Shown in pieces: positions 24,892 through 33,118 of a stretch of 64,000 nucleotides of DNA. The stretch covers positions 1,054,001 through 1,118,000 of the forward strand of contig NZ_FOWC01000002.1 in the NCBI RefSeq assembly GCF_900115345.1, in the 5' to 3' direction. Both the position numbers and the translations under genes were made by a program. A model generated the notes under the pieces. It was given only the letters and a program-made list of their open reading frames with translations, did not search any database and was not told the origin of the DNA. The first letter of the stretch is position 1. Each line of letters starts with the position of its first letter. The DNA comes from Amycolatopsis rubida. GTDB taxonomy: Bacteria > Actinomycetota > Actinomycetes > Mycobacteriales > Pseudonocardiaceae.

Positions 24892-26064
24892 TCAGGCGTT
24901 GCTGCGACGGCGGCGAACCACCAGGATCATCGCGCCGCCCGCGATCACCAGGGCTGCGCCGATGCCGATGGGCAGGGCGGCGTTCACGCCGGTGTTCGCC
25001 AGCGGGGTCTGGCCCGAGTTGTTGCCGCCGGCCGCGGGGGCGGTCGTCGCGGGCGCGGTGGTGACCGGGCCCGTTTCGGTCCAGGTGCCGGTCGCGGCGG
25101 CCTGGACGCCGCTCTTCTGCGACTGCGCCACGATCAGCGACTGCGCCGGGTTGTCGTCGTAGTTCTTGGCCACGAACAGACGACCGGTGTTGACGTCGCC
25201 CGCGGCCTTGATCGCGAGTTCGGCAGTGCCGGGCTTCGCGTCCTTCGGGACGTCCAGGAACAGCTTCGTGCCGTTCTTGATCGCCGAGGACTTGATCTCC
25301 TCGCCGTTCTCGCCGACGACCTTCACGCCCTCGGGGAGCTTGCTCGTGAAGTCGGTGACGCTGCCGGTGGTCGCGACGGTAAACGGGCCGATCTTCGTGC
25401 CCGCTTCGCCGGTCGCCTTGGCCGGAGTGATGCTCAGCGCCGGCTTCGTCTCCTCGACGCCGGTGTTGGCGTCACCGGTCAGGTAGTTGTACAGCGCGAG
25501 AACGTCGGCCGCCTCGTCCGCGGAGCCGTTGCCCAGCGGGTTCTTCTCGTCGAGGTCCTTCGCGTCGCTGTAGTGCCACACCGCGGCCTGGGTCGCGGTC
25601 AGCGCTTCCTTCGTGGACAGACCGTCGTGGAGCTTGGCACCCTTGTCGGTCAGCGTCTTCTCGAGGGACGCGACGTCCTCGGACGGGTAGCTGTGGTGCA
25701 GCACCCAGTTGATGTTCTTGTTGTTCTTGCGGAACGGCGACTTCGCGTCGGGGTAGTCGTTCCAGCCGTGTTCGACCATGGTCTCGCCGAACCGCGCATT
25801 GACCTCGATCTGCACGCAGTACATCTTCGAGACGGCGCCGTCGGACAGCTTCAGGTTGAACAGCGTCGTCTGGACCTTGCCCTTGCCGGCGATGTTGACG
25901 TCGAAGCCCGACGCACCGCCGCGTTCCAAGGTGCCCGAGGCCGCGCCGCTGCGCGCCGAGGGGGCGTTGTCGTCCGCGAGGGCGACCGGCGCGGCGATCA
26001 TGAGCGCCGCTGCCGCGGACGCCACCGCAGCCCCTCCCCGGACCAGAATTGACCTGCCGTGCAT
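24892..26064 (-). CDS. wall-anchored thioester-domain surface protein
   Basis: 390 residues from ATG 26064, with GGGAG upstream. A signal peptide ends near VALADD. The TQxA/thioester domain pattern is present: KMYCVQIEV provides the Cys and TATQAAVWHYSD the Gln that form an internal thioester, able to bind host or substrate amines covalently. A beta-rich segment follows, then a Thr/Pro/Ala-rich spacer and a sorting signal LANTG with a hydrophobic helix and RRRRS tail, so sortase anchoring is expected. The ligand is unknown. Confidence 0.85.
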   Translation of the reverse strand: MHGRSILVRGGAAVASAAAALMIAAPVALADDNAPSARSGAASGTLERGGASGFDVNIAGKGKVQTTLFNLKLSDGAVSKMYCVQIEVNARFGETMVEHGWNDYPDAKSPFRKNNKNINWVLHHSYPSEDVASLEKTLTDKGAKLHDGLSTKEALTATQAAVWHYSDAKDLDEKNPLGNGSADEAADVLALYNYLTGDANTGVEETKPALSITPAKATGEAGTKIGPFTVATTGSVTDFTSKLPEGVKVVGENGEEIKSSAIKNGTKLFLDVPKDAKPGTAELAIKAAGDVNTGRLFVAKNYDDNPAQSLIVAQSQKSGVQAAATGTWTETGPVTTAPATTAPAAGGNNSGQTPLANTGVNAALPIGIGAALVIAGGAMILVVRRRRSNA

Positions 26065-26319
26065 GCTTTCTCCCATCCAGTCCCGAACACGAACGACGGA
26101 CCGCGTGAGACCACATCTCCCCGACCACGACGGCCACCAATTCGGGTGAAGAATCCACCCAGTCAAGCGATGGCGAAGCATACACAGGGCTCACATGCGC
26201 ACCGTGAGTGGTCCCCTGAAGGCGCTTTAGTACCACCAGTCGGAGTCGTTCTTCCCCTTGCGTTGCTCTGGGTAAATATGCAAGGAGCTGCGGAAACCCG
26301 AGAGAAAGGGCACGGAACG

Positions 26320-27138
26320 GTGCACAAGCAACCTCCGGCGGACGTACTGGCCGCGTTCGGCTGTGCCGAGGTCCCGGTCCGGCTGGAAGGCGGGAAAGGC
26401 GGCACCTGGCGCGCCGGGGACATCGTGCTGAAACCGGTGGAGTTCGCTCCGGAAACGCGGTGGCGGGCGGCAGCGCTCGCCGAGGTGGCGGAGTCGGCGG
26501 AGTTCCGGATCGCGCGTCCGCTGCGGGCTCGCGACGGGGAATGGATTGCCGGGAACGGGACATCCGCCGGACAGCCGTCGCTCGGCTGGGAGGCGAGCCG
26601 GCTGGTCACCGGCCGCCCGGACACTTCCCGGCCCGACGACGTGATCCGGGCCGGGATCGCGTTCCATCAGGCGATCGCCCGGCTGCCGCGTCCGGGCTTC
26701 CTCGATTTCCGTATCGATCCGTGGGCCATCGGAGACCGGATCGCCTGGGCGGAACTGCCGCCCGAAGGCTCGGAGACCGCGCACAGCCTCCTCCGCCCGT
26801 TGCTCGATGCGCGCCGTCCGGTCGAGTCGGCCGCGCAGGCGGTGCACGGCGATCTTCCCGGCAACGTCCTGTTCGCGCCGGGACAGCCGCCCGCAGTGAT
26901 CGACTGGGCGGTCTACTGGCGTCCCCCGGCTTGGGCCGCCGCGGTGGCGGTCGCCGACGCGTTGTGCTGGTACGACGCGACCCCCGGCCTGATCGGCCGC
27001 TGGGCGCAGCTGCCGGAATGGCGGCAGCTGCTGATCCGCGCGCTCGTCTACCGGATCGTCACGCACGACCTGGCCGGGCACTGGACGCCCGGCCAGGTCA
27101 CCGCCTACCAGCCCGCCATCGCGGCCGTGCTCAGTTGA
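26320..27138 (+). CDS. aminoglycoside phosphotransferase-like (actinobacterial TIGR02569-type) protein
   Basis: 272 residues from GTG 26320, although the frame is open to 26059. The APH-type kinase catalytic loop appears as VHGDLPGNVLF (Asp and Asn), followed by PAVIDWAVYW for the metal-binding region. The N-terminus ADVLAAFG ... GTWRAGDIVLKP matches a family of uncharacterised actinobacterial kinases rather than known antibiotic-modifying enzymes. The natural substrate is unknown. Its 3' end overlaps the convergent dehydrogenase by 8 bases. Confidence 0.75.
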   Translation: MHKQPPADVLAAFGCAEVPVRLEGGKGGTWRAGDIVLKPVEFAPETRWRAAALAEVAESAEFRIARPLRARDGEWIAGNGTSAGQPSLGWEASRLVTGRPDTSRPDDVIRAGIAFHQAIARLPRPGFLDFRIDPWAIGDRIAWAELPPEGSETAHSLLRPLLDARRPVESAAQAVHGDLPGNVLFAPGQPPAVIDWAVYWRPPAWAAAVAVADALCWYDATPGLIGRWAQLPEWRQLLIRALVYRIVTHDLAGHWTPGQVTAYQPAIAAVLS

Positions 27139-28024
27139 CCAGGTTCTCCAGCGGCTCGCCCTTCGCGTAGTGCGCGAGCTGCCGTTCGGCCAGCCGCTTC
27201 GCGCGCGGGTAGAACGAGTCCGAGCCGCCGGCGATGTGCGGGGTGATGATCGCTCCGTCAAGGGTCCACAGGGGATGGTCGGCGGGCAGCGGCTCCGGGT
27301 CGACGACGTCGAGCGCGGCGCGCAGGCGACCGGCGGAGACCTCGGCGGTGAGCGCGCCGGTGTCCACGGCGGTGCCGCGGCCGACGTTCACCACCAGCGC
27401 CGTGTCCGGCAGCAGGGCCAGTTCCGCGGTGCCGAAGAGACCGCGCGTCTGCGGGGTGTCGGGCAGGACCAGCACCACGATGTCCGCGGTCGGCAGGAGC
27501 TCCGGCAGTTCGGCGATGCCGTGCACGCCGGAGCGAGCGGTGCTGGCGACCCGGACCACCTCGGCCTCGCCAGCCTCCAGGTACCGCTCGATGGCGCGGC
27601 CGATCGAGCCGTAGCCGACCAGCAGGACGCGGCAGTCGGCGAGCGAGCGCGTGTGCACCCGGTTCCACGAACCGGCCTGCTGCTGCGCGAACCAACGCGG
27701 GAAATACCGTTGCGCGGCAAGGATGAGCGCGAGCGCGTGCTCGGCGACACTGAGATCGTGCAGGCCCCGGCCGTTCGCCAGCTGCACCCCGGACGGGACG
27801 AGCGGCAGCAGATTGTCGTAGCCGGCGGAAAGCGTCTGGACCGCGCGCAGTGACGGCAGTTCCGGGATGAGCTTCGCCGCCGCCGGGCCTTGGTCGTAGG
27901 GCAGGACGTAGAACTCGACGTCGTCGAGGCCGTCCGGCGGGGCGCCGCGGCCGTCCCACCCGACCGCGTTCAGTTCGGCCGGAACGGAAATGTCGGACCA
28001 GGGCACCAGTACACGCGCGGTCAT
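27131..28024 (-). CDS. D-2-hydroxyacid dehydrogenase family protein
   Basis: 297 residues from ATG 28024, overlapping the MFS stop (ATGA). NAD-binding motif VGYGSIG in the central Rossmann domain, and catalytic set NVGRGT (Arg), DPEPLP (Glu) and TPHIAGGS (His). The family reduces 2-keto acids or oxidises D-2-hydroxyacids. It is coupled to an anion-transporter-like MFS gene and probably acts on the imported compound. An IclR-family regulator sits divergently. Confidence 0.85.
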   Translation of the reverse strand: MTARVLVPWSDISVPAELNAVGWDGRGAPPDGLDDVEFYVLPYDQGPAAAKLIPELPSLRAVQTLSAGYDNLLPLVPSGVQLANGRGLHDLSVAEHALALILAAQRYFPRWFAQQQAGSWNRVHTRSLADCRVLLVGYGSIGRAIERYLEAGEAEVVRVASTARSGVHGIAELPELLPTADIVVLVLPDTPQTRGLFGTAELALLPDTALVVNVGRGTAVDTGALTAEVSAGRLRAALDVVDPEPLPADHPLWTLDGAIITPHIAGGSDSFYPRAKRLAERQLAHYAKGEPLENLVN

Positions 28025-29298
28025 GCTCGCCTTTCCTTCGTCTTCACCGGAACCGCGAGCACCAGCACCGCGGCTGCGGCCATTGTCCCCGCCAGCATCA
28101 GGAACGCGGCAGCCGTGCTGCCGGTGGCGGATTCGAGCCAGCCGACCAGGTAGGTCCCGAGGAACCCGCCGAGCGCGCCGGCGGCGTTGACCACGGCTAC
28201 CGCCACCCCGGCGGTCCGCTGCGGCAGGAGTTCGGAAATCATCGCGAAGAACGGACCGTACGGCGCGTACAAGGCCACCGCGGCGATCGCCAGCAGCACG
28301 AACGCCCACCAGAAGTGCTGCTTGCCCAAGAGGTACGAACCGTAGAACGCGACCGCGCCGGCGAGCAGCCACGGCCACACGAACCGCCGCCGCGCCCCGG
28401 ACCGGTCCGAGCCGCGCGAGTTGATCAGCATCGCCACCACGGCGAACGCGTACGGGATCGCCGACAGCAACCCGGTCGCGCCGATTCCAGCCGACGAACC
28501 CGCCTTGACGATCGACGGCAGCCAGAACACGAAGCCGTACACCCCGATGCTCCATAACAGATACTGCGCCGCCAGCAGCAGAACCGCCTTGGACCGCAAC
28601 ACTTCCCGCACCGGACGCTCAGCCGGTTCCGGCAACCGCGCCTGTTCCGCGGCGATCGCGCTTTCGACCGCGTCGCGATCGGCCGGGTCGAGCCACGGAG
28701 TGTCGGCAGGCCGGTCGCGGACCTGCGCGCGGAACACGAAAGCCCAGATCAGCGCTGGAATTCCCTCGATGATGAACATGCCGCGCCAGGACGTCGCCTC
28801 GATCAGATAACCGGACGCCGCCGACAGCCACATCACCGTGACCGGATTGCCCAGGATCAGAAAAGCGTTGGCACGGCCGCGTTCAGCCTTCGTGAACCAC
28901 CGTGCGAGCAGCACGACGAGCGCGGGCAGCACCGCCGCTTCCACCGCGCCGAGCAGGAACCGGACCACGATCAGCACCGGCACCGAACTGAGCAGGCCCT
29001 GCGCGGTCGCCAGAACGCCCCACGCGAGCACCGACCAGAAGATCAGGCTGCGCACGCTGCGACGGTCGGCGTAGAGCACGCCCGGGACCTGCAGCAGGAA
29101 GTAGCCGAGGAAGAAGGACGCGGCGATCAGGCCGGACGTCGTGCTCGTGAGGTGCAGTTCCTCGGCCATGCCGCCCGCAGTCGCGATCGAGAAGTTCGAC
29201 CGGTCGAGGTAGGCGAGGCTGTAGGTGACGAAGACGATCGGGATCAGCCGCAGCCAGCGCTGCCTCCCGAGCGCGCCCGCCTGCTCGACGGTGTTCAT
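28021..29298 (-). CDS. MFS transporter, anion:cation symporter (ACS) type
   Basis: 425 residues with 12 hydrophobic segments. YSLAYLDRSNFSIATAG in helix 1 and RFLLGAVEAAVLPALVVLLARWF in helix 4 are typical of the ACS family, which carries organic anions such as phthalate, tartrate or hydroxy acids. AGGAG precedes ATG 29298. It is followed without a gap by the dehydrogenase and is divergent from the IclR regulator, giving a small catabolic module for an organic acid. Confidence 0.85.
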   Translation of the reverse strand: MNTVEQAGALGRQRWLRLIPIVFVTYSLAYLDRSNFSIATAGGMAEELHLTSTTSGLIAASFFLGYFLLQVPGVLYADRRSVRSLIFWSVLAWGVLATAQGLLSSVPVLIVVRFLLGAVEAAVLPALVVLLARWFTKAERGRANAFLILGNPVTVMWLSAASGYLIEATSWRGMFIIEGIPALIWAFVFRAQVRDRPADTPWLDPADRDAVESAIAAEQARLPEPAERPVREVLRSKAVLLLAAQYLLWSIGVYGFVFWLPSIVKAGSSAGIGATGLLSAIPYAFAVVAMLINSRGSDRSGARRRFVWPWLLAGAVAFYGSYLLGKQHFWWAFVLLAIAAVALYAPYGPFFAMISELLPQRTAGVAVAVVNAAGALGGFLGTYLVGWLESATGSTAAAFLMLAGTMAAAAVLVLAVPVKTKERRA

Positions 29299-29339
29299 CC
29301 GGTACTCCTGTCGCCGCTGACCCAAGTCCTTGACGAGCT

Positions 29340-29374
29340 TTCCGTAATATGGAAAGCTATTCCGCAATACGGTG
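29340..29374. promoter_or_regulatory. tandem IclR-type operators
   Basis: TTCCGTAATATGGAA (29340-29354) and TTCCGCAATACGGTG (29360-29374) fit the TTCCG-N5-CGGAA-like pattern of IclR-family sites, 20 bases apart. They lie between the divergent MFS and IclR genes and are clearly richer in A/T than their surroundings. Confidence 0.75.
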
Positions 29375-29418
29375 AGAGGCAGTGTGCGTTGCCGCGCCCG
29401 GGACGTCAAGGGGGTCCG

Positions 29419-30159
29419 ATGGCGGACATGGTGGGCAAGGCTTTGCGGGTGCTGTCCCTGCTCGGCGGCTACCCCGAGGGCGTGTCGCTGTCCGAACTCG
29501 CGCGCGCCGCCGGGTATCCGGTGAGCACCACGCATCGGCTGCTCAGTTCCTTGCAGAGCGAGGGATTCGCGCGCAATGACCCGGTGTCGAAGCGGTATTC
29601 GCTGGGGCTGCGACTGTTCGAGCTTGGCCAGTCGGTGTCGCAGGCGCGCGGGTTCGCCGGCGTCGCGCTGCCGGTGATGCAGAAGCTGTCCGCGGAGACC
29701 GGCGAACCGACACTGCTGGCCGTGCTGGACGGGCACAACCAGGTTTACGTGCACTCGGTGCAGGGGTCGCAGCGGCTGCAGATCCGGGGCGAACCGGGCG
29801 CGCGCGGGCCGTTGCACTGCACTTCGATGGGCAAATGCCTGGTCGCGTTCGCGGCGAACCGGGAAGAGCTCGTCGCTTCGCTTGAGCTGCCCGCGCTGGG
29901 CCCGCGCACGATCACCGGGCGAGAGGCTTTCGCGGCGGAGATCGCGGCGGTGCGCGAACGCGGTTTCGCGATCGCCGACGAGGAGCACGAGGAAGGCATC
30001 CGCGCGGTCGGCGTTCCGATCCGGACCCCGGACGGAACTGCGATCGCCGCGTTGTCCACCGCCGCACCGGCTTATCGGCTGACGGTTGCTCAGCTAGCGG
30101 AGTTCGTGCCCGCTTTGCGTGCTGCCGCACGGGAATTGGCGGCGTTGTTGCCCCGGTGA
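29419..30159 (+). CDS. IclR-family transcriptional regulator
   Basis: 246 residues from ATG 29419 (AAGGGGG upstream). An N-terminal winged helix includes GVSLSELARAAGYPVSTTHRLLSSL, followed by an effector-binding domain with LHCTSMGKCLVAF and DEEHEEGIRAVGVPI, typical of the family. It most likely controls itself and the MFS/dehydrogenase operon from the tandem operators at 29340-29374, responding to the transported acid. The effector is unknown. Confidence 0.9.
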   Translation: MADMVGKALRVLSLLGGYPEGVSLSELARAAGYPVSTTHRLLSSLQSEGFARNDPVSKRYSLGLRLFELGQSVSQARGFAGVALPVMQKLSAETGEPTLLAVLDGHNQVYVHSVQGSQRLQIRGEPGARGPLHCTSMGKCLVAFAANREELVASLELPALGPRTITGREAFAAEIAAVRERGFAIADEEHEEGIRAVGVPIRTPDGTAIAALSTAAPAYRLTVAQLAEFVPALRAAARELAALLPR

Positions 30160-30160
30160 G

Positions 30161-30206
30161 GTCGTGCGTGTTTATCCCGGTGCTAACCGGGATCGCCACT
30201 CACGAC
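30161..30206. terminator. bidirectional terminator between IclR and protease genes
   Basis: Imperfect 21-base arms around GCTA. Read on the minus strand, the element starts TCGTGAGTGG and contains the protease stop codon. It belongs to a repeated terminator family also found at 39977, 52766 and 59705. Confidence 0.75.
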
Positions 30207-31117
30207 CCGATCTCGCCCCGGATCCACGAGACGAGCTGGTCCACGCGCGCCGCGGTTTCGATGCCGGGCTGCGGACAGTCGGGGCCGAAGTTCTCGACCG
30301 CGATCAGCGTGTTCTTGCCCTTGACCGGCACGAAGAACGGCGAGCCCGAGTCGTCCGGGCATGGGCTGTTCTCGACGGTGCGCTTCTTCAGCGGTTCGAG
30401 GGTGATCTCGTTCTTGCGCACCTGGTCGACCTGGAAGTCGCCGCGTTTGATGTGGTCGGCCTGCACGACGACCTTCGAGGACAGCGAACCCCAGCCGACG
30501 AACGTCGTGTGCTGGCCGGGATCGGGCGGACCGTCCGGCAGCGCGAGCGGTTCGATGTCGGTGACCGGCTCGGACAGTTTGGCCAGCGCGAGGTCGTTGA
30601 CCGCGGACTGGCGCGTGTCCACGACCGTCAGCACGTGCCCGCGCGGATCGGAATCGGTGAGCTTCCCGATCGCGGCGGTCATCGTGTAGCCGGGCTTGCC
30701 GCTGACGCGCGTGCCGTCGAGGTCGTGAAAACAGTGGCCGGCGGTGACGATCCATTGCGGGGCGATCAGCGAACCGCTGCACCCGCCGGTGCGCACGCCG
30801 CCGCCCTTCTCCGGAATGTCCTTTGAGGACAGTTTGACGCTGAACGGGGTCGGGTGATCGGGCAGCCCGGGCGGCTGCGCGGAGGACTTGCCGGTGTTGC
30901 CCGCGCCGCCGCTGACCGTGCTGCTGGCGTTGCCCGCGTTGCCGCCGGCACTGCGCGCGACAGCGACGTTCGACACCGGCTTGGCAGTCTCGGCCTCCGC
31001 CGTCCGGTGCAGGCCGACGTAAGCCCCGGCGAGCCCGGCCCCCAGGACCGTGGCAGCCGCCACGGCACCCAGCCGAAGGCTCGCCCGCTGAGCGGAGCGT
31101 GACTTTACGTGCACCAC
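30200..31117 (-). CDS. secreted trypsin-like serine protease (S1 family)
   Basis: About 305 residues. The start is uncertain: TTG 31126, GTG 31117 and GTG 31114 are in frame, and I use 31117. A basic N-terminus and hydrophobic helix form a signal sequence or anchor, then a Gly/Ser/Asn-rich linker. The triad is His in VTAGHC, Asp in VNDLALAKL, and Ser in CPDDSGSPFF, a variant of the usual GDSGSP. Cys pairs fit an extracellular fold. It is transcribed alone. Confidence 0.85.
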   Translation of the reverse strand: MVHVKSRSAQRASLRLGAVAAATVLGAGLAGAYVGLHRTAEAETAKPVSNVAVARSAGGNAGNASSTVSGGAGNTGKSSAQPPGLPDHPTPFSVKLSSKDIPEKGGGVRTGGCSGSLIAPQWIVTAGHCFHDLDGTRVSGKPGYTMTAAIGKLTDSDPRGHVLTVVDTRQSAVNDLALAKLSEPVTDIEPLALPDGPPDPGQHTTFVGWGSLSSKVVVQADHIKRGDFQVDQVRKNEITLEPLKKRTVENSPCPDDSGSPFFVPVKGKNTLIAVENFGPDCPQPGIETAARVDQLVSWIRGEIGS

Positions 31118-31460
31118 GGGGTCCAAGATAGCGAAGTTGTTAACCCGAATGAGTGAGTGTGCCCGATTAATCCGGTGACCCGGGTAGAAACTGACCCACT
31201 CGATACGCCGGGTCCGGGTTTGGTCACGGAATGCTAACGACGCGGCGGTGTTTTGCCTGGAGGTTGGACCGTTTGGCCGCTGGGACCGGATTGTGGGAGT
31301 TGCTCCCGATCAGCGGGACACCTGCGAGCGCGGGGTTTGGTTCAGGCGGCCTCAATGCGGGCTTCTCGGTTGCGCAGCGTGCGGTGGGGTTCGCGGCAGT
31401 GGTCGCCAGGTGCCGCGAAGCACCAACCCACGAGGCGCGGCGGCGGGTCCTCTCTCCGCG

Positions 31461-31521
31461 GAGGTCTGTGTAGGGCTCCTTGAAGGAATCTGATTCCTTC
31501 AAGGAGCCCTACACGGACCTC
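31461..31521. repeat. 30-bp-arm near-perfect palindrome
   Basis: Arms of 30 bases with one mismatch and a one-base centre. The centre reads GGAATCTGATTCC, with CTCCTTGAAGGAATC on the left. It is far longer than a normal terminator stem and is not at a gene end, being about 340 bases from the protease start and 370 from the TetR stop. Confidence 0.9.
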
Positions 31522-31608
31522 GCCACCGCGCGCCAGTCCGCCGCGGCAGCCCCTGCGGGCGCAGCCGCGAGGCGGGCGAGAAGCTGCCCTCGGCCTGCCC
31601 GTCGTGAA

Positions 31609-31665
31609 CGCCTGTGAGGGCCACCGTCAGGGAATCTGATTCCCGCAGGGTTCCCCTCACAGACG
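31609..31665. repeat. imperfect palindrome of the GTGAGGG family
   Basis: Arms of about 27 bases share the core GGGAATCTGATTCCC and the ends CTGTGAGGG / CCCTCACAG, with several mismatches between. It is related to the elements at 13878-13926 and 44766-44810. Confidence 0.75.
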
Positions 31666-31670
31666 CCAGC

Positions 31671-31720
31671 GGGAGCGGGAGCGGGAGCGGGAGCGGGAGC
31701 GGGAGCGGGAGCGGGAGCGG
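31671..31720. repeat. hexanucleotide tandem repeat, GGGAGC x 8
   Basis: Eight perfect copies of GGGAGC plus two bases. Such an array can change length by slippage. It lies outside genes. Confidence 0.95.
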
Positions 31721-31725
31721 AGAAA

Positions 31726-31761
31726 GCCTCGCTGCGGTGCTGCGCATCACCGCAGCGAGGC
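31726..31761. repeat. 14-bp perfect hairpin next to tandem array
   Basis: GCCTCGCTGCGGTG pairs perfectly with CACCGCAGCGAGGC around an eight-base loop. No gene ends here, so a terminator role is uncertain. Confidence 0.85.
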
Positions 31762-31795
31762 CGCGCACCACAGCTACCGGGAAACCCCAATCCGG

Positions 31796-31860
31796 CTTTT
31801 GGGTGCATCCCACGCACCCAAAGCGGTGTCCGGTGCATCCCACACACCCAAAGCGGCATT
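31796..31860. repeat. two direct copies of a GGTGCATCCCAC...ACCCAAAGCGG motif
   Basis: The motif GGTGCATCCCAC followed by ACCCAAAGCGG occurs twice in succession, about 30 bases apart, with small differences. The first copy can also fold on itself (TTTGGGTGC / GCACCCAAA). Confidence 0.7.
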
Positions 31861-31887
31861 GGGGCACCAGCTCGCCACGGCAGAGGC

Positions 31888-32511
31888 TCAGTCCAGCAAC
31901 GCGAGCCGGTCCACCAGCACCGCCAAAACCCCGTCCGGCCAGGGGAACATCGGGGCCGCCGGGCGGAGTTCGGCCAGGCCGTGGAGTCCGGCCCACAGCG
32001 CAGTCGCGTCGGAGAACGCGGAGGTGCTGCGTGAGAGGCCAGCGTCCGCGCAGTCCTGGACCGCTTGTGCCAGCAGGGCGAAGACGTCCTGTCCGATCTG
32101 CTCCGCCGCCGGGGTCATTTCCGGGTTCTCCGCCGCCCGCGCGGCGTTCCATACGCCGCCGAACAGGATGCGGTAGCGCTTCGGGCGTTCGAGGGCGAAG
32201 TCGAGGTACGTCGTGCACACCGAGCGCAGCCGCGCGTCCGGCTTGTCCATCTCGGCCAGTTCCGCCTCGATCCGCTCCTTCAGTTCGGCGAACGCTTCCC
32301 GCACCACGGCCAGCAGGATCTGGTCGCGATCGGTGAAGTGCCGGTAGATCGACGGGGCCGCGATGCCGATCCGCCGGGCGACCGCGCGCAGGGTGACCGC
32401 GTCTTCGCTGCCGCCTTCGTCGAGGATCTCGGCCGCTGCTCGCACGATCTCCTCCCGCAACCGGGAGCCTTCGCCGCGGCGGTTCCGGGAGCGTCCTTCT
32501 GCTGCGTTCAC
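31888..32511 (-). CDS. TetR/AcrR-family regulator
   Basis: 207 residues from GTG 32511. The helix-turn-helix is clear near residues 28-65: VTLRAVARRIGIAAPSIYRH. The C-terminal ligand domain ends PDGVLAVLVDRLALLD and is of the WHG-like type common in actinobacteria. It is divergent from a small exported SnoaL-like protein, and palindromes lie between them, so it probably represses that gene and itself. Confidence 0.9.
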   Translation of the reverse strand: MNAAEGRSRNRRGEGSRLREEIVRAAAEILDEGGSEDAVTLRAVARRIGIAAPSIYRHFTDRDQILLAVVREAFAELKERIEAELAEMDKPDARLRSVCTTYLDFALERPKRYRILFGGVWNAARAAENPEMTPAAEQIGQDVFALLAQAVQDCADAGLSRSTSAFSDATALWAGLHGLAELRPAAPMFPWPDGVLAVLVDRLALLD

Positions 32512-32563
32512 GCCCGCAAGCTTACAACCGTTAGCGATATGGGTTTACACATGTTAGGTTATG

Positions 32564-32584
32564 ACCATATGGTTACAGCTGTAA
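32564..32584. promoter_or_regulatory. overlapping palindromes, candidate TetR operator
   Basis: ACCATATGGT (32564-32573) and TTACAGCTGTAA (32573-32584) are both perfect palindromes. They share one base and sit between the divergent TetR and SnoaL-like genes, with several TTACA half-sites just upstream. Confidence 0.6.
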
Positions 32585-32607
32585 GTCGAACTTGAGGAGG
32601 AAAGGCC

Positions 32608-33114
32608 ATGAAGAAGATCGTTGTGAGCGGAATCGCGGCTGCGCTGGTCGCGGGCAGTGCGGTCAGCACCGCGCAGGCCAGCTCTCGGATTCCGCACGTC
32701 GTCAAGGCGTGGGCGGAGGCCTGGAACGCCGGCGACGCCGCCGAGATGGCCTCGCTGTTCACCAACGACGGCACCTACCGGGACAACGCGTTCCAGGTCG
32801 CGATGAGCGGGCGTCAAGGGGTCGAGAACTGGGTCAACATCACCGAGAGAAGCATCCGCGACGCGCACGTGGACGTGCGGGACGCGTTCCGCTCCGGCGA
32901 TCGCGTCGCGGTGCGCTGGACATTCTCCGGCACCGACACCGGAGCGTTCGACAAGACCCGGCCCGCCACCGGCAAGTCGTTCCGTGTGCCGGCCAGCACG
33001 CTGATCGACCTCCGGGGCGAGCGGATCCAGCAGGTCACCGACTACTACAACCTCGCCGACGTCCTCCGCCAGGTCGGGCTCCCGGCGGGTCCGTGGACGC
33101 CGCCGGGCAGCTGA
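32608..33114 (+). CDS. exported SnoaL/NTF2-like protein
   Basis: 168 residues. A strong GAGGAGGAAAGG site precedes the ATG. A signal peptide ends about residue 25 (STAQAS). The remainder fits the SnoaL-like polyketide-cyclase/NTF2 cone fold: AWAEAWNAGDAAEMASLF, then DGTYRDNAF, and the strands RVAVRWTFSG and LIDLRGERI. These proteins are small enzymes or binding proteins. A catalytic role is not evident. It is probably under TetR control from the adjacent palindromes. Confidence 0.8.
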   Translation: MKKIVVSGIAAALVAGSAVSTAQASSRIPHVVKAWAEAWNAGDAAEMASLFTNDGTYRDNAFQVAMSGRQGVENWVNITERSIRDAHVDVRDAFRSGDRVAVRWTFSGTDTGAFDKTRPATGKSFRVPASTLIDLRGERIQQVTDYYNLADVLRQVGLPAGPWTPPGS

Positions 33115-33118
33115 CCGG

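Larger units (their letters stand above)
31118..31887. other. 770-base intergenic region packed with repeats
   Basis: I see no convincing gene here. Short open frames exist on both strands, but they translate palindromes and tandem repeats and have no ribosome-binding sites. The region holds a 30-bp-arm palindrome, a second palindrome of the GTGAGGG family, a hexanucleotide tandem array, a 14-bp-arm hairpin, and a duplicated motif with GCATCCCAC. It separates the protease promoter (near 31120-31240) from the end of the TetR gene. Confidence 0.75.

Noticed and set aside
31231..31502. Several 75-90 codon frames on both strands
   Set aside because: No ribosome-binding site or family. Part of the translation comes from a palindrome, and similar peptides occur wherever these repeats lie.
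31671..31860. Repeat region as a CRISPR array
   Set aside because: Units are 6 bp tandem or only two copies of a longer motif, with no regular unique spacers and no cas genes.
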